Of a DNA stretch of 64,000 nucleotides, positions 24,225 to 32,807 are shown piece after piece (the stretch's first letter is position 1; each line of letters begins with the position of its first letter). The stretch comes from Actinomycetota bacterium (GTDB taxonomy: Bacteria; Actinomycetota; Thermoleophilia; Gaiellales; Gaiellaceae). The position numbers and the translations under genes are program-made. The stretch lies in assembly GCA_009702325.1 (NCBI GenBank), contig WLID01000005.1, positions 62,001 to 126,000 of the forward strand. Direction: 5' to 3'. Below the pieces are notes generated by a model. That model was not told the origin of the DNA, made no database searches, and saw only the letters and a program-made list of their open reading frames with translations.

Positions 24225-24251
24225 CCCACGGCCCGTAGACAACGCGCGGCG

Positions 24252-24280
24252 GCCAAAGATAGGCCGAGTGGCCTATTGGC
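24252..24280. repeat. bulged inverted repeat resembling the 19570 palindrome
   Basis: TAGGCC/GGCCTA with a GAGT loop, extended by GCCAA/TTGGC across a 3-base bulge. The left side GGCCAAAG and the ATTGGC on the right recall the palindrome at 19570-19609. It lies 27 bases after the EamA stop and may be a terminator or a diverged copy of the same element. Confidence 0.45.
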
Positions 24281-24353
24281 ACGGCGCCTGCTCGCCGTTA
24301 CGGTCTGACGACCTACCAGCGCTGGCGCTCGGCGATTGCGTCGAGGGCCGAGA

Positions 24354-24414
24354 GGCGCGTTAGGGAAGGCCTGTCGCGACGACCCCCCGAGCGACAGGTC
24401 TTCCCTAACGCGCC
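24354..24414. repeat. 24-bp inverted repeat upstream of ispH
   Basis: The left arm 24354-24377 (begins GGCGCGTTAGGGAAG) and right arm 24391-24414 pair over 24 bases with a single mismatch that becomes a G-U pair in RNA, around a 13-base loop rich in C. No U-tract follows. It lies 54 bases before the ispH start. It could be an EamA terminator or a small dispersed palindromic element. Confidence 0.8.
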
Positions 24415-24455
24415 CACCTGCAGGTTCGATACCCGGCAGGTGCTGCACGCGCACC

Positions 24456-24461
24456 TACACT
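24456..24461 (+). promoter_or_regulatory. -10 box of ispH
   Basis: TACACT ends 6 bases before the ispH ATG, a leaderless arrangement. Confidence 0.5.
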
Positions 24462-24467
24462 GACCGA

Positions 24468-25433
24468 ATGGTCGAGAAGGTTCTCCTTGCGTCGCCGCGT
24501 GGCTACTGCGCCGGTGTTGAGCGCGCGGTCGAAACGGTCGAAAAGGCGCTCGACCTCTATGGCAGCCCGATCTACGTTCGCAAGCAGATCGTCCACAACC
24601 TGCACGTCGTGCGCGACCTCGAGGCGCGCGGGGCGATCTTCGTTGACGAGGAGACCGACGTGCCGGAAGGCGAAACGGTTGTGTTCTCCGCCCACGGCGT
24701 CGCACCCGACGTGCACTCGAACGCCGCGACCCGGTCGCTCCGCACGATCGACGCCACCTGCCCGCTCGTAACGAAGGTGCACGTGCAGGCCCGTCGCTAC
24801 GCCGACCAGGGGTACACGATCATCCTGATCGGACACGAAGGTCACGAAGAGGTCGTTGGAACGATGGGTGAGGCACCCGACTCGATCATCCTTGTCGAGT
24901 CTGTCGACGACGTCGCGGCTCTTGACCTCGCCGCCGACACGAAGCTCGCCTACGTCACCCAGACGACGTTGTCGGTCGACGAAACCTCAAGCGTGATCGC
25001 TGCGTTGCGCGAGCGGTTCCCCCACATTTACGCGCCGAAGCGCGAGGACATCTGTTACGCGACCTCCAATCGCCAATGGGCGGTGAAGGAGATGCTCGGC
25101 GAAATCGACCTGCTGCTTGTGATTGGTTCGCGTAACTCCTCAAACTCAAACCGGCTCGTCGAGACTGCGCGTGCCGGCGGCATTGCGTCGTACTTGATCG
25201 ACGACGACGGCGAGATCGACGAGAGCTGGATCGACGGCGTTCGCGTCGTCGGCGTCACATCGGGCGCGTCGGCTCCCGAGAAGCTCGTCGAGGGTGTCTG
25301 CAACTGGTTTCGGGCCCGCGGTGTCTCGGACATCGAGCCGTACCGGCTCGTCGACGAGGCCGTCGAGTTTCGTCTGCCAACCGAGCTGCGTCGCGAGCTC
25401 GCGCTCGCCGACAAGCAGCACCCAGCGAGCTAG
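24468..25433 (+). CDS. ispH: 4-hydroxy-3-methylbut-2-enyl diphosphate reductase
   Basis: Last step of the MEP isoprenoid pathway: reduces HMBPP to IPP and DMAPP with a [4Fe-4S] cluster. The 321 residues show the three cluster cysteines: [22 protein letters not shown] and [11 protein letters not shown]. Substrate-binding SAHGVAP, GHEGHEE and [10 protein letters not shown] are present. The reading frame is open upstream to 24336, but that region contains the large inverted repeat, and ATG 24468 fits the family start. Its stop overlaps the end of convergent ileS by 4 bases. Confidence 0.97.
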   Translation: MVEKVLLASPRGYCAGVERAVETVEKALDLYGSPIYVRKQIVHNLHVVRDLEARGAIFVDEETDVPEGETVVFSAHGVAPDVHSNAATRSLRTIDATCPLVTKVHVQARRYADQGYTIILIGHEGHEEVVGTMGEAPDSIILVESVDDVAALDLAADTKLAYVTQTTLSVDETSSVIAALRERFPHIYAPKREDICYATSNRQWAVKEMLGEIDLLLVIGSRNSSNSNRLVETARAGGIASYLIDDDGEIDESWIDGVRVVGVTSGASAPEKLVEGVCNWFRARGVSDIEPYRLVDEAVEFRLPTELRRELALADKQHPAS

Positions 25434-28400
25434 GCCTTTTCGAGCTTCAGCTCGGCGCCGACCTCGATCGCGACAGCGAGCGTCGCCTCAGCGATGCGGT
25501 CGGCAAACGGCAGCAGTTCGGCTTCCGGGATCCACAGGCGGATTCGGTCGACGATCTCGAGGCCGGATTCCTTGCGGAGGTTCTGGATCTCACGGATCAG
25601 GTCGTTGACACGCGCTTCGAGGACAAGTTCGTCGTCGAGCGTCGTGTCGACTGCGACAGTCAGCCCCTCTTCAGACGCGACAGCCCAGCCGTCGAGGCCG
25701 ACCCGCTCGACAAGCACCTCGTTCGGTTCAAGTTCGAGGTCGCCAACGCGGAACCGTCCGCCCGCGAGCTCCTTGAACTCACCGGCCGAGAGCGCAGCGC
25801 TGATGTCGCGTAGCTGCTTGCCGAGTCGAGGGCCAAGCACCGGCAGGTTCGGTTTCACCTTGAGCTGCGATGCGGCGACCGCGCCAAGCTCAACCGACTT
25901 GACGCGAAGCTCATCGGCAATCTCATCCTCGTGGCCGCGGATGCCGTCGGCGCCTTCAACGATCAGGCGTCGCAACGGCTGGCGGAGTTTCAAGCCCGAG
26001 CTTGACCGAGCCTGACGACCGAGCTCCACGACTCGGCGCACCAGGGCGATCTCGTCGAGGAGCTTCGTGTCGGGCGCGGGAGCGGTCGGCCAGCCAGCGA
26101 GATGGACAGACTCCTCTCCACCGGGCACAAGGTCGCGCCACAGATGGTCGGTGAGGAACGGCATCACCGGCGACACGGCCCGCAGCGACTGCACGAGCGC
26201 GTACCAGAGCGTGCGGAACGCGAGATCGTCGGTGCCGTAGAACCGTGAGCGAGAACGGCGGATGTACCAGTTCGAAAGATCGTCGACGAACGCCTCGAAT
26301 GACCGGATGACGTTGACCGTCATCGTGTCCTCGTAGCCCTGTTCCGCCTCGGCGAGGAACGCGTGCGTCCGTTCGACGAGCCAACGGTCGAGCGCACGCT
26401 CAACCGGCGGGCCGCCATCGAGATCGGCAAGCGTCGGCTGGAAGCCCTCGATGTTCGCGTAGTCAACAAAGAACTTGACCGAGTTCCACAGCGTCAGCAG
26501 CTTGCGCTTGATCTCGTGCGCCGGCCCGTAGCCAAACAGAAGGTTCTGGTTCGGTGGTTGCGCGCAGTACTGCCAGCGCATCACATCGGCCCCCATCTGC
26601 GCAAACGCATCCTCAGCCTGGATCATGTTCCCCCAGCTGCCGTGCATCTCGCGTCCGGTCTCGTCGAGCATCTTCTCGTACCCGAGCACCCGCTTGAACG
26701 GGGCCTTGCCCACCAGCGCAACGCTCATGAAGAGCTGCGAGTAGAACCACAGACGGATCTGCTCGCGCATCTCCGATACCCAGTCGGCCGGGAACCACTC
26801 CTCCCAGTAGCTGTTGTCGGGAAGGTCTGCCCCAGAGAGGTCGCGTGACGCACCGGTCGCGTACCCACCCTCCTGCCAGGTCGGGTTCTGCCAGCCGAGG
26901 GTCGAGAACGGGACGATGCCCGCGTCGAGCCAGACGTCGCCAACCTCAGGAATACGGGTAACGGCCTCGCCGCACTTCTCGCACGAGATCTGCACGCGAT
27001 CGATCCACGGTCGGCGCAACTCTTCCAGCTGATCCATGCCGCCGAGCGCACGCTCGGCAAGCTCGGCCTTTGACCCAATTACCGTCGTGTGCCCACATGA
27101 GCAGGGGTAGATCGGGAGCGGCAGACCGTAGTAGCGGCGCCGGGAGATGTTCCAGTCGCCCATGTTGCGCAGCCAGTCATCCATGCGCTTGCCCATGTAG
27201 GCAGGCACCCACTCGACACCGGCGTTCGCGGCGAGGAGATCATCCCGCACCTTGTCGACACCGATGAACCAGTCATCGGAAAGCCGGAAGATCAGGGGGG
27301 TGTCGCAGCGCCAACAGTGCGGATACCGGTGCTCGTGGAGCGCCGACTCAACGAGGAAGCCCCGCTCGGCGAGGTTGCCGATGATCTGATCGGCAACCTC
27401 GGCGGTCGACATCCCGTGCAGCCAACCGAACGTGTCGTAGAAGTGACCGGCTTCGTCGACCGGTGCGATGATCGGCAGCCCAAGCGACTTGCCGAGCTCG
27501 AAGTCCTCGCCACCGCACCCAGGGGCGATATGAACGATGCCGGTGCCGTCGTCAAGCGAGACCTCATCCCACGGCACAACACGATGCTCGACTGCCTTGC
27601 CGGGCTCAAGCGTGTCGAACGGCCCTTCATAGCGACGACCAACAAGCTCTGATCCCTTGACGGTCTGGGTGAACGTGTCCTCGGGGTAGCGTGCGACAGC
27701 AACCCACTCGCCGTTCACGCGCAGGCCGTAGTCGGCCTCGGGGTTCACCGCGGCCGCGACATTTGCCGGCAGCGTCCATGGTGTCGTCGTCCAGATGACG
27801 ACCGACTCGCCCGGATGGTCAAGCAGCGGGAAGCGCACATAGAGCGACGGGTCGGTGCGGTCTTGGTAGACACCGGACTGCGTCAGCTCGTGCTGCGACA
27901 GAGACGTTCCGCACCGTGGGCACCACTCGGTGGCCCGGTGGCCCATGTAGAGCCAGCCGCGCTCGTTGATGATCTTTAGGAAGCGCCAGATGTACTCGAT
28001 GTTCGTGTCGCTGAAGGTGAAGTAGTCGTTCCCCCAGTCCATCCATTGGCCCAGGCGCTTCGACCCGCGTGTGAGATCTTCAGAGGAGCGAACAACGACC
28101 TCGCGGCAACGGCGCGCGAACTCCTCGAGCCCGAACTCCTCGATCTCCTGCTTGGAGTTCAAGCCGAGCGAACGCTCGACGCCGACCTCGATCCAGAGCC
28201 CCTGACAGTCGAAGCCGTTCTGGTACCGCTGGTCGAAACCCTTGAGCCCCTTGTAGCGCTGGAAGACGTCTTTCAGAGTCCGGCCCCAGGCCGTGTGAAC
28301 GGCCAAACTCTTGTTCGCGGTGACCGGACCATCGACGAACGACCACTTGGGGCCGCCTCGGTTACGCTCTCTGAGACGCTCGAACGTGCCTTCGCGTTCC

Positions 28401-28465
28401 CAGGTTTCTAGGAGCTCGAGTTCCAGTGCGTTGTTGTCGGGTTTGTCGGGAAGAGGTTTAAACAT
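25430..28465 (-). CDS. ileS: isoleucyl-tRNA synthetase (type 2-like)
   Basis: Class Ia enzyme charging tRNA-Ile, 1011 residues, with the eukaryote/archaea-like C-terminal half ([16 protein letters not shown]) of type 2 IleRS. The HIGH-equivalent lies in [18 protein letters not shown] and the editing domain follows. The KMSKS position reads [14 protein letters not shown], so the usual KMSKS lysines are not conserved. Zinc-ribbon CPRCGTS and CSCGHTT pairs are seen. ATG 28465 is chosen: it starts [10 protein letters not shown], and a TACAAT box lies 7 bases upstream. No T-box leader can fit. Confidence 0.95.
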   Translation of the reverse strand: MFKPLPDKPDNNALELELLETWEREGTFERLRERNRGGPKWSFVDGPVTANKSLAVHTAWGRTLKDVFQRYKGLKGFDQRYQNGFDCQGLWIEVGVERSLGLNSKQEIEEFGLEEFARRCREVVVRSSEDLTRGSKRLGQWMDWGNDYFTFSDTNIEYIWRFLKIINERGWLYMGHRATEWCPRCGTSLSQHELTQSGVYQDRTDPSLYVRFPLLDHPGESVVIWTTTPWTLPANVAAAVNPEADYGLRVNGEWVAVARYPEDTFTQTVKGSELVGRRYEGPFDTLEPGKAVEHRVVPWDEVSLDDGTGIVHIAPGCGGEDFELGKSLGLPIIAPVDEAGHFYDTFGWLHGMSTAEVADQIIGNLAERGFLVESALHEHRYPHCWRCDTPLIFRLSDDWFIGVDKVRDDLLAANAGVEWVPAYMGKRMDDWLRNMGDWNISRRRYYGLPLPIYPCSCGHTTVIGSKAELAERALGGMDQLEELRRPWIDRVQISCEKCGEAVTRIPEVGDVWLDAGIVPFSTLGWQNPTWQEGGYATGASRDLSGADLPDNSYWEEWFPADWVSEMREQIRLWFYSQLFMSVALVGKAPFKRVLGYEKMLDETGREMHGSWGNMIQAEDAFAQMGADVMRWQYCAQPPNQNLLFGYGPAHEIKRKLLTLWNSVKFFVDYANIEGFQPTLADLDGGPPVERALDRWLVERTHAFLAEAEQGYEDTMTVNVIRSFEAFVDDLSNWYIRRSRSRFYGTDDLAFRTLWYALVQSLRAVSPVMPFLTDHLWRDLVPGGEESVHLAGWPTAPAPDTKLLDEIALVRRVVELGRQARSSSGLKLRQPLRRLIVEGADGIRGHEDEIADELRVKSVELGAVAASQLKVKPNLPVLGPRLGKQLRDISAALSAGEFKELAGGRFRVGDLELEPNEVLVERVGLDGWAVASEEGLTVAVDTTLDDELVLEARVNDLIREIQNLRKESGLEIVDRIRLWIPEAELLPFADRIAEATLAVAIEVGAELKLEKA

Positions 28466-28472
28466 CCTGGCG

Positions 28473-28478
28473 ATTGTA
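28473..28478 (-). promoter_or_regulatory. -10 box of ileS
   Basis: TACAAT on the minus strand ends 7 bases before the ileS ATG, a near-consensus -10 giving a leaderless mRNA. Confidence 0.5.
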
Positions 28479-28539
28479 GAGCGGGAACAATGTGGGGCCT
28501 CCGGTCGTTGGTATCGGTGCAACCCTCGGAAAGGACAGC

Positions 28540-28854
28540 ATGGCAACTGAGGTAACGGAATCGACGTTCGATAGTGAAGTGATCGGGAGCGGCGGGAAGG
28601 TCATCGTCGACTTCTGGGCGGAGTGGTGCGGCCCGTGTCACGCAGTGGCACCGGTGCTCGATCGCATCTCCGAAGAGCGCAACATCAAGCTCGTCAAGGT
28701 CAACATCGACAACGAGCAGGGACTCGCGTCGCGCTACAGCGTGTCGTCGATCCCGATGATGGTGCTGTTCGAAAACGGCGAGCCGCAGGCTCAGGCCGTT
28801 GGTGCTCTGCCGAAGGGCGCCCTTGAGCGCGCACTCGGCCTGAGCGAGGAATAG
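28540..28854 (+). CDS. trxA: thioredoxin
   Basis: A 104-residue thioredoxin with the redox motif WCGPC (Cys30, Cys33) and the cis-proline loop SIPMM. A general disulphide reductant that depends on thioredoxin reductase. A Shine-Dalgarno AAAGGA lies 4 bases before the ATG. Position 34 is His-Ala (WCGPCHAVAP) rather than the usual Lys/Arg, a minor difference. It diverges from ileS with a 74-base gap. Confidence 0.95.
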   Translation: MATEVTESTFDSEVIGSGGKVIVDFWAEWCGPCHAVAPVLDRISEERNIKLVKVNIDNEQGLASRYSVSSIPMMVLFENGEPQAQAVGALPKGALERALGLSEE

Positions 28855-28865
28855 CGAAGGCTTCC

Positions 28866-28905
28866 GGCGTCTCGCGGTCCGGCCGGTTGGTCGCCGCGAG
28901 GCGCC
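28866..28905. terminator. 12-bp stem-loop between convergent trxA and Nudix genes
   Basis: GGCGTCTCGCGG (28866-28877) pairs with CCGCGAGGCGCC (28894-28905) with one G-U pair and a 16-base loop. It fills the 54-base gap between the two stop codons. Confidence 0.65.
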
Positions 28906-28908
28906 GCT

Positions 28909-29409
28909 TCAGCCTGCGCTGACCCGGCGCGCCCAGTGTGCGAGCACGGTGTTCTGGCTTGGGAAGGCCATCTCGGCGGGGATCTCCTCGGGCATGAACC
29001 AGCGGAGCTCCTCGACATCGTCGTGCGGCATCGGTTCCCCGGCCCCTTCCACGACGTAGGTCAGGCCGAGCACGAAGTAGTGGTCGTATGGGTCGACGAC
29101 CCCGCCGAGGAATTCCACAGGGGTGATGGTGAGGCCCGTCTCTTCGATGAACTCTCGTCGGAGCCCATCCTCGGGCAGCTCGCCTTCTTCAAGGAAGCCC
29201 CCTGGAAGATCCCAGTAGCCCTGCCGCGGAGGAAACCGCCGCTTCCCAAGCAGCACGCGGCCATTTCGGACAAGCAAGCCCTGCACTGCGGGTGCCGAGT
29301 TGCCCCAGTAGTTAGAGCCGCACCCAGGGCATGTGCGTGCGTTCTCATTCCCGTCGATGAGCTCGGTGGCGCACCGAGGACAGACTGTCCAACCGTCGAG
29401 GAGTCCCAC
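28909..29409 (-). CDS. Nudix hydrolase with N-terminal zinc ribbon
   Basis: A 166-residue protein. Residues 10-30 hold a zinc ribbon (CPRC...CPGC), followed by the Nudix domain with a full Nudix box: GFLEEGE then REFIEETGL. Zinc-ribbon Nudix proteins are often NADH-pyrophosphatase-like or ADP-ribose type; the substrate is open. It has a GTG start with a TAAGCT box 6 bases upstream. Confidence 0.9.
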   Translation of the reverse strand: MGLLDGWTVCPRCATELIDGNENARTCPGCGSNYWGNSAPAVQGLLVRNGRVLLGKRRFPPRQGYWDLPGGFLEEGELPEDGLRREFIEETGLTITPVEFLGGVVDPYDHYFVLGLTYVVEGAGEPMPHDDVEELRWFMPEEIPAEMAFPSQNTVLAHWARRVSAG

Positions 29410-29415
29410 GGCTGC

Positions 29416-29421
29416 AGCTTA
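29416..29421 (-). promoter_or_regulatory. -10 box of the Nudix gene
   Basis: TAAGCT ends 6 bases before the GTG. It overlaps the end of the upstream hydrolase gene (stop at 29419). Confidence 0.35.
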
Positions 29422-30207
29422 TGCGGCGCGTGCTGCGTCGAGGACGGCGTCGGAGAACACCGGCCACACCTCCGTTGCCCACGCGTCGAACGGCCGATCG
29501 GTGAGGCAGGCGACCGCAAGGCCTGCGACGGGGTCGACCCACAGGAACGTGCCCGACGCACCGAAGTGCCCGAACGTCGCGGCGCTGTTCCTGGCGCCCG
29601 TCCAGTGCGGCGCTTTGCTGCTGCGCAGCTCGAGCCCGAGCCCCCAGTCGTTTGGCGTCTGTCGCCCGAACCCTGGCAGCACGCCGTCAAGCCCCGGAAA
29701 CTGCACCGTCCGGGCTTCGAGGAGCATCTCGGGTGCGATGCGGGTCGGCTGCAGGAGCTCATGCGCAACCGTAATGAGATCGACGAGAGACGCCACAACG
29801 CCAGCACCCGGCGAGCCGGTGAGCTCAAAGCCCCAGACCTCGCGAAAGTACGTGGGGAAGGGAACGCCTGACCGCTCCGCAACATGAGTGCCGAGCGCGT
29901 CGAACCCTGCGTTCGAGTAGATCCGGCGTCGGCCCGGCTCCGCGATTGGCGGACCGCCGTCAAACGGAAGCCCCGAAGCATGCGCAAGGAGGTGGCGAAC
30001 GGTCGCTCCTGGCGGCCCCGCCGGCTCATCGAGATCGATCACGCCCTCCTCGACGGCAACCAGCGCGGCGATCGCCGTCGCGAGCTTGGTTACCGACGCC
30101 CAACCAAACGGGCGCGTCGCGTCGCCGTACGTCGCGTCGATCGCGCCTGCCGTCGCAACTGCCACATTGGGGCAGCCCCAGGTTTCGACTTGCCGCAGCA
30201 CGTCCAT
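29419..30207 (-). CDS. beta-lactamase-fold serine hydrolase
   Basis: A 262-residue class C/esterase-type protein (Beta-lactamase Pfam family). Ser38-Lys41 in WASVTKLATA is the nucleophile motif, YSN in RIYSNAGFDALG is the second, and FGHFGASGTFLW takes the place of KTG. No signal peptide is visible, so it is probably cytoplasmic: an esterase or D-peptidase rather than an antibiotic-resistance enzyme. A TAGTGT box lies 6 bases upstream of its ATG. Confidence 0.85.
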   Translation of the reverse strand: MDVLRQVETWGCPNVAVATAGAIDATYGDATRPFGWASVTKLATAIAALVAVEEGVIDLDEPAGPPGATVRHLLAHASGLPFDGGPPIAEPGRRRIYSNAGFDALGTHVAERSGVPFPTYFREVWGFELTGSPGAGVVASLVDLITVAHELLQPTRIAPEMLLEARTVQFPGLDGVLPGFGRQTPNDWGLGLELRSSKAPHWTGARNSAATFGHFGASGTFLWVDPVAGLAVACLTDRPFDAWATEVWPVFSDAVLDAARAA

Positions 30208-30213
30208 GGCCCG

Positions 30214-30219
30214 ACACTA
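30214..30219 (-). promoter_or_regulatory. -10 box of the serine hydrolase gene
   Basis: TAGTGT ends 6 bases before the ATG at 30207; only 17 bases separate this gene from the divergent RidA gene. Confidence 0.45.
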
Positions 30220-30224
30220 CCGGC

Positions 30225-30614
30225 ATGACACGGCAACGCATCTCGTCGGGGGCAGCATTCGAAGATCGGGTTGGCTACTCGCGCGCCGTTCGCGTTGGCT
30301 CCCACGTATTCGTTTCGGGCACCGCACCGATCATGCCGGACGACGCCGACCCACCCTCAGGCGCATACGAGCAGGCTGTCCGTGTGATCGAGATCGCGGC
30401 GGCGGCCCTCGCAGAGGCCGGATCATCGCTCGCCGACGTCGTGCGAACGCGGATCTATCTCACCGATGCGGCCGACATCGACGAAGTAGGCCGCGCACAT
30501 GGCGAAGCGTTCGCAACCGCCCGACCCGCGACGACCGGCATCGTCACTGCGCTGCTCGACCCACGCTGGAAGGTCGAGATCGAATTCGACGCAGTGATCG
30601 GCGACCACCCCTAG
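30225..30614 (+). CDS. RidA-family (YjgF) enamine/imine deaminase
   Basis: A 129-residue RidA-like protein. VGSHVFVSGTAPI, EQAVRVIEIAAAALAEAGSS, VVRTRIYLTDAADIDEVG and the C-terminal WKVEIEFDAV fit the family; the catalytic Arg equivalent lies in ARPATTGIV. Archetype RidA hydrolyses reactive 2-aminoacrylate. The gap to the divergent hydrolase gene is 17 bases. Confidence 0.88.
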   Translation: MTRQRISSGAAFEDRVGYSRAVRVGSHVFVSGTAPIMPDDADPPSGAYEQAVRVIEIAAAALAEAGSSLADVVRTRIYLTDAADIDEVGRAHGEAFATARPATTGIVTALLDPRWKVEIEFDAVIGDHP

Positions 30615-30657
30615 GAGGGGTTGCGTGGGCGACCTGGACGTCGTCGGCACGAGGTCG

Positions 30658-30663
30658 TAGAGT
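30658..30663 (+). promoter_or_regulatory. -10 box of the DUF2269-like gene
   Basis: TAGAGT ends 7 bases before the ATG at 30671. Confidence 0.5.
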
Positions 30664-30670
30664 CGCCGCT

Positions 30671-31228
30671 ATGGACAATGCGCCCGCGTCCGGCTCAGTG
30701 CCGGCATACCTCAATCCGGCCATCCTGGCCGTCTTTCTCGTCGTCACCGCGATCTTCACGGCGACAGGCGACTGGTACCACGCGTTCAAGATGATTCACG
30801 TCATCTTCGCGCTGATTTGGATCGGTGGCGGCTTTCTGCTCACGATCCTGGGTCTGACCGCCGAACGCACCAACGATCCCGCCGAGCTTGCAACGGTTGC
30901 CAAGCAAGCGGCGACCGTCGGCGAAAAGCTCTTCACCCCTGCGGCGCTTTTCACGCTGCTCTCTGGCATCGCAATGATGCTGAACATCGACTGGGGTTGG
31001 AGCACGTTCTGGGTGCTGTTTGGCCTGCTCGGCTTCGCTGCCTCGTTCGCAGTCGGGGTTGGCGTGCTCACGCCGCTCTCGAAGCAGGCACGCCAGATCG
31101 CCATGACGAGTGGCCCCACGTCACCTGAAGCCGTCGCCGTCACGAAGAAGATCCTCCTCGTCGCACGCTTCGACATGGCAGTGCTGCTGCTTGTCGTCGT
31201 CGACATGGCCGTCAAGCCCTGGGCTTGA
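30671..31228 (+). CDS. DUF2269-like four-helix membrane protein
   Basis: A 185-residue membrane protein with about four to five helices: LNPAILAVFLVVTAIF, then WYHAFKMIHVIFALIWIGGG, a LFTPAALFTLLSGIAMML helix, and a C-terminal FDMAVLLLVVVDMAVKP. The His-containing HVIFALIWIGGG helix is the mark of DUF2269/CopD-like membrane proteins. No function is established. The frame is open upstream, but ATG 30671 with its -10 box is the natural start. Confidence 0.8.
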   Translation: MDNAPASGSVPAYLNPAILAVFLVVTAIFTATGDWYHAFKMIHVIFALIWIGGGFLLTILGLTAERTNDPAELATVAKQAATVGEKLFTPAALFTLLSGIAMMLNIDWGWSTFWVLFGLLGFAASFAVGVGVLTPLSKQARQIAMTSGPTSPEAVAVTKKILLVARFDMAVLLLVVVDMAVKPWA

Positions 31229-31283
31229 TCACATGATTCGTTGCCGTGCCTGTCCGGGAGCTCCCGGACGGGGCGGCAGCGAA

Positions 31284-32054
31284 CTACATGCCCATGGCGT
31301 GGTACCCGCTGTCGACGTAGAGCGTCGTACCGGTGACGTTCTTGGCGTCATCGGAGAGCAGGTACGCGGAGGCGCCGGCGACATCGTCGGCGTCAATGTG
31401 GCGGTGGAGCGGTGAACGCTCCTCAACGATCGCTTCCATCGTCGGGAACCCGGCGATCGAGCGAGCGGCGAGCGTACGTACGGGGCCAGCGGAAACAGCG
31501 TTGATGCGGATGTTCTTCTGTCCGAGATCCCACGAGAGGTATCGCATGCTCGCGTCGAGCGTCGCCTTTGCAACGCCCATCACGTTGTAGTGCGGGACTG
31601 CTCGCTCACCACCGAGGTAGGTCATCGTGACGATCGAGCCGCCACCGGCCGCTTCCATCAACGGCTCAGCTGCGCGGGCACAGGCAACGAGCGAGTAGGC
31701 ACTGACATCGAGCGCCATCCAGAAGCGATCGCGCGGCGTGTCGGTGAAGCGGCCCTCAAGATCTTCAGCGGCCGCGTACGCGACGGAGTGCACGAGGATG
31801 TCGAGCTTTCCGCCGAACGTCGTCGACACTTCGTCGAAGACGCGGGCGATGTCTTCGTCGGAACGAACGTCACATGACGTGACAAGCGGGCTGTTGACGG
31901 ATGCTGCAAGGTCGCGGACAGCCGATTCGATGCGCTCGCCCTGGTAGGTGAACGCAACCTCTGCACCACCTTCGTGGAGGCGGCGCGCGATCGCCCAAGC
32001 GATCGAACGCTTGTTGGCGACACCGAGGACGAGAGCTTTCTTCCCTTCAAACAC
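31284..32054 (-). CDS. fabI: enoyl-[acyl-carrier-protein] reductase (NADH)
   Basis: Last reduction of fatty-acid elongation. The 256 residues carry the FabI-specific divergent SDR set: GVANKRSIAWAIA for NADH, SVAYAAAEDLEGRF, and the catalytic pair Tyr156-Lys163 (YNVMGVAK, YX6K), followed by LGQKNIRINAVSAGPVRTLA. It has a GTG start with TAGACT 7 bases upstream. The target class of triclosan and isoniazid. Confidence 0.95.
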   Translation of the reverse strand: MFEGKKALVLGVANKRSIAWAIARRLHEGGAEVAFTYQGERIESAVRDLAASVNSPLVTSCDVRSDEDIARVFDEVSTTFGGKLDILVHSVAYAAAEDLEGRFTDTPRDRFWMALDVSAYSLVACARAAEPLMEAAGGGSIVTMTYLGGERAVPHYNVMGVAKATLDASMRYLSWDLGQKNIRINAVSAGPVRTLAARSIAGFPTMEAIVEERSPLHRHIDADDVAGASAYLLSDDAKNVTGTTLYVDSGYHAMGM

Positions 32055-32061
32055 GTCCGCG

Positions 32062-32067
32062 AGTCTA
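32062..32067 (-). promoter_or_regulatory. -10 box of fabI
   Basis: TAGACT ends 7 bases before the GTG of fabI; a second -10 for the divergent SDR gene lies 13 bases away. Confidence 0.5.
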
Positions 32068-32079
32068 ATCGACGTGCGG

Positions 32080-32085
32080 TACCGT
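32080..32085 (+). promoter_or_regulatory. -10 box of the SDR gene at 32093
   Basis: TACCGT ends 7 bases before the ATG at 32093. Confidence 0.4.
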
Positions 32086-32092
32086 CGCGCAC

Positions 32093-32800
32093 ATGGGTGT
32101 CGCAGTTGTCACAGGCGCGTCTTCGGGGATCGGCGCAGCGCTCTGCCAAGAGCTCCACAAACAGGGCCATCTCGTCGTCGGTCTTTCGCGGCGGGAAGCT
32201 CCAGACGCCGACGAGCATGAGGTCTGTGATGTCTCCGATCGGGCGTCGGTCGCGGCCGCAGCGAACCGGGTTCTCACCCGCCACCCGCAGATCGCAATCC
32301 TCATCAACAACGCGGGGATTCCGGCCCGCGGAGGGTTCAGCGACATCGACGAGGATCGCATCGAAGCCGTCACGGCAACGAACTACCTCGGATCGGTGTG
32401 GGTCTTTCGGGCATTTGAGTCGGGGCTCGTGCGCGGCTCCTACGTGGTGAACATCGTGTCGGTCGCCGGCACGGTGGCCGCGGGGCCTTACTCCGCGGCG
32501 AAGCACGCGCAGCTTGCGTTCTCGCGCTCGCTCGCCGTTGAGCTCGCCCCACGTGGGGTCGGAGTCCTGACCGTCAATCCCGGGTACGTCGAGACGGACG
32601 GCTTCCCTCAGCGAGGCCGCCACGGCATCTTCGATCGGATCGTGGTCGACCCGCCGCTCGTCGCGACACAGATCATCGAAGGGATGGCGAAGGACAAGCG
32701 GGAAATGTTCATTCCCGGCTGGTACCGGCCGGCCGCGTGGTTCCAGGCGCTCGCGCCCGCGACGGTTGCGCGACTCCGCGGACGTCGCGCCCGACCCTAA
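32093..32800 (+). CDS. short-chain dehydrogenase/reductase
   Basis: A 235-residue classical SDR: VVTGASSGIGAAL for the dinucleotide, INNAGIPA, catalytic Ser in VNIVSVAG, and YSAAKHAQ. The tail PGWYRPAAWFQALAPATVARLRG resembles SDRs acting on lipid-like substrates. Arg residues after the GxxxGxG stretch (GLSRRE) suggest NADP. Substrate unknown. Divergent from fabI with 38 bases between starts. Convergent with alr, 7 bases apart. Confidence 0.88.
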   Translation: MGVAVVTGASSGIGAALCQELHKQGHLVVGLSRREAPDADEHEVCDVSDRASVAAAANRVLTRHPQIAILINNAGIPARGGFSDIDEDRIEAVTATNYLGSVWVFRAFESGLVRGSYVVNIVSVAGTVAAGPYSAAKHAQLAFSRSLAVELAPRGVGVLTVNPGYVETDGFPQRGRHGIFDRIVVDPPLVATQIIEGMAKDKREMFIPGWYRPAAWFQALAPATVARLRGRRARP

Positions 32801-32807
32801 CGACGAT

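Noticed and set aside
28466..28539. T-box riboswitch in front of ileS, as found in several Actinobacteria
   Set aside because: The TACAAT box lies 7 bases before the ATG and the gap to the divergent trxA is only 74 bases; no specifier loop or T-box sequence is present.
30086..30670. Fusion of the DUF2269-like protein to an upstream arginine-rich domain
   Set aside because: The upstream part is an out-of-frame shadow of the RidA gene; a -10 box and ATG at 30671 define the real gene.
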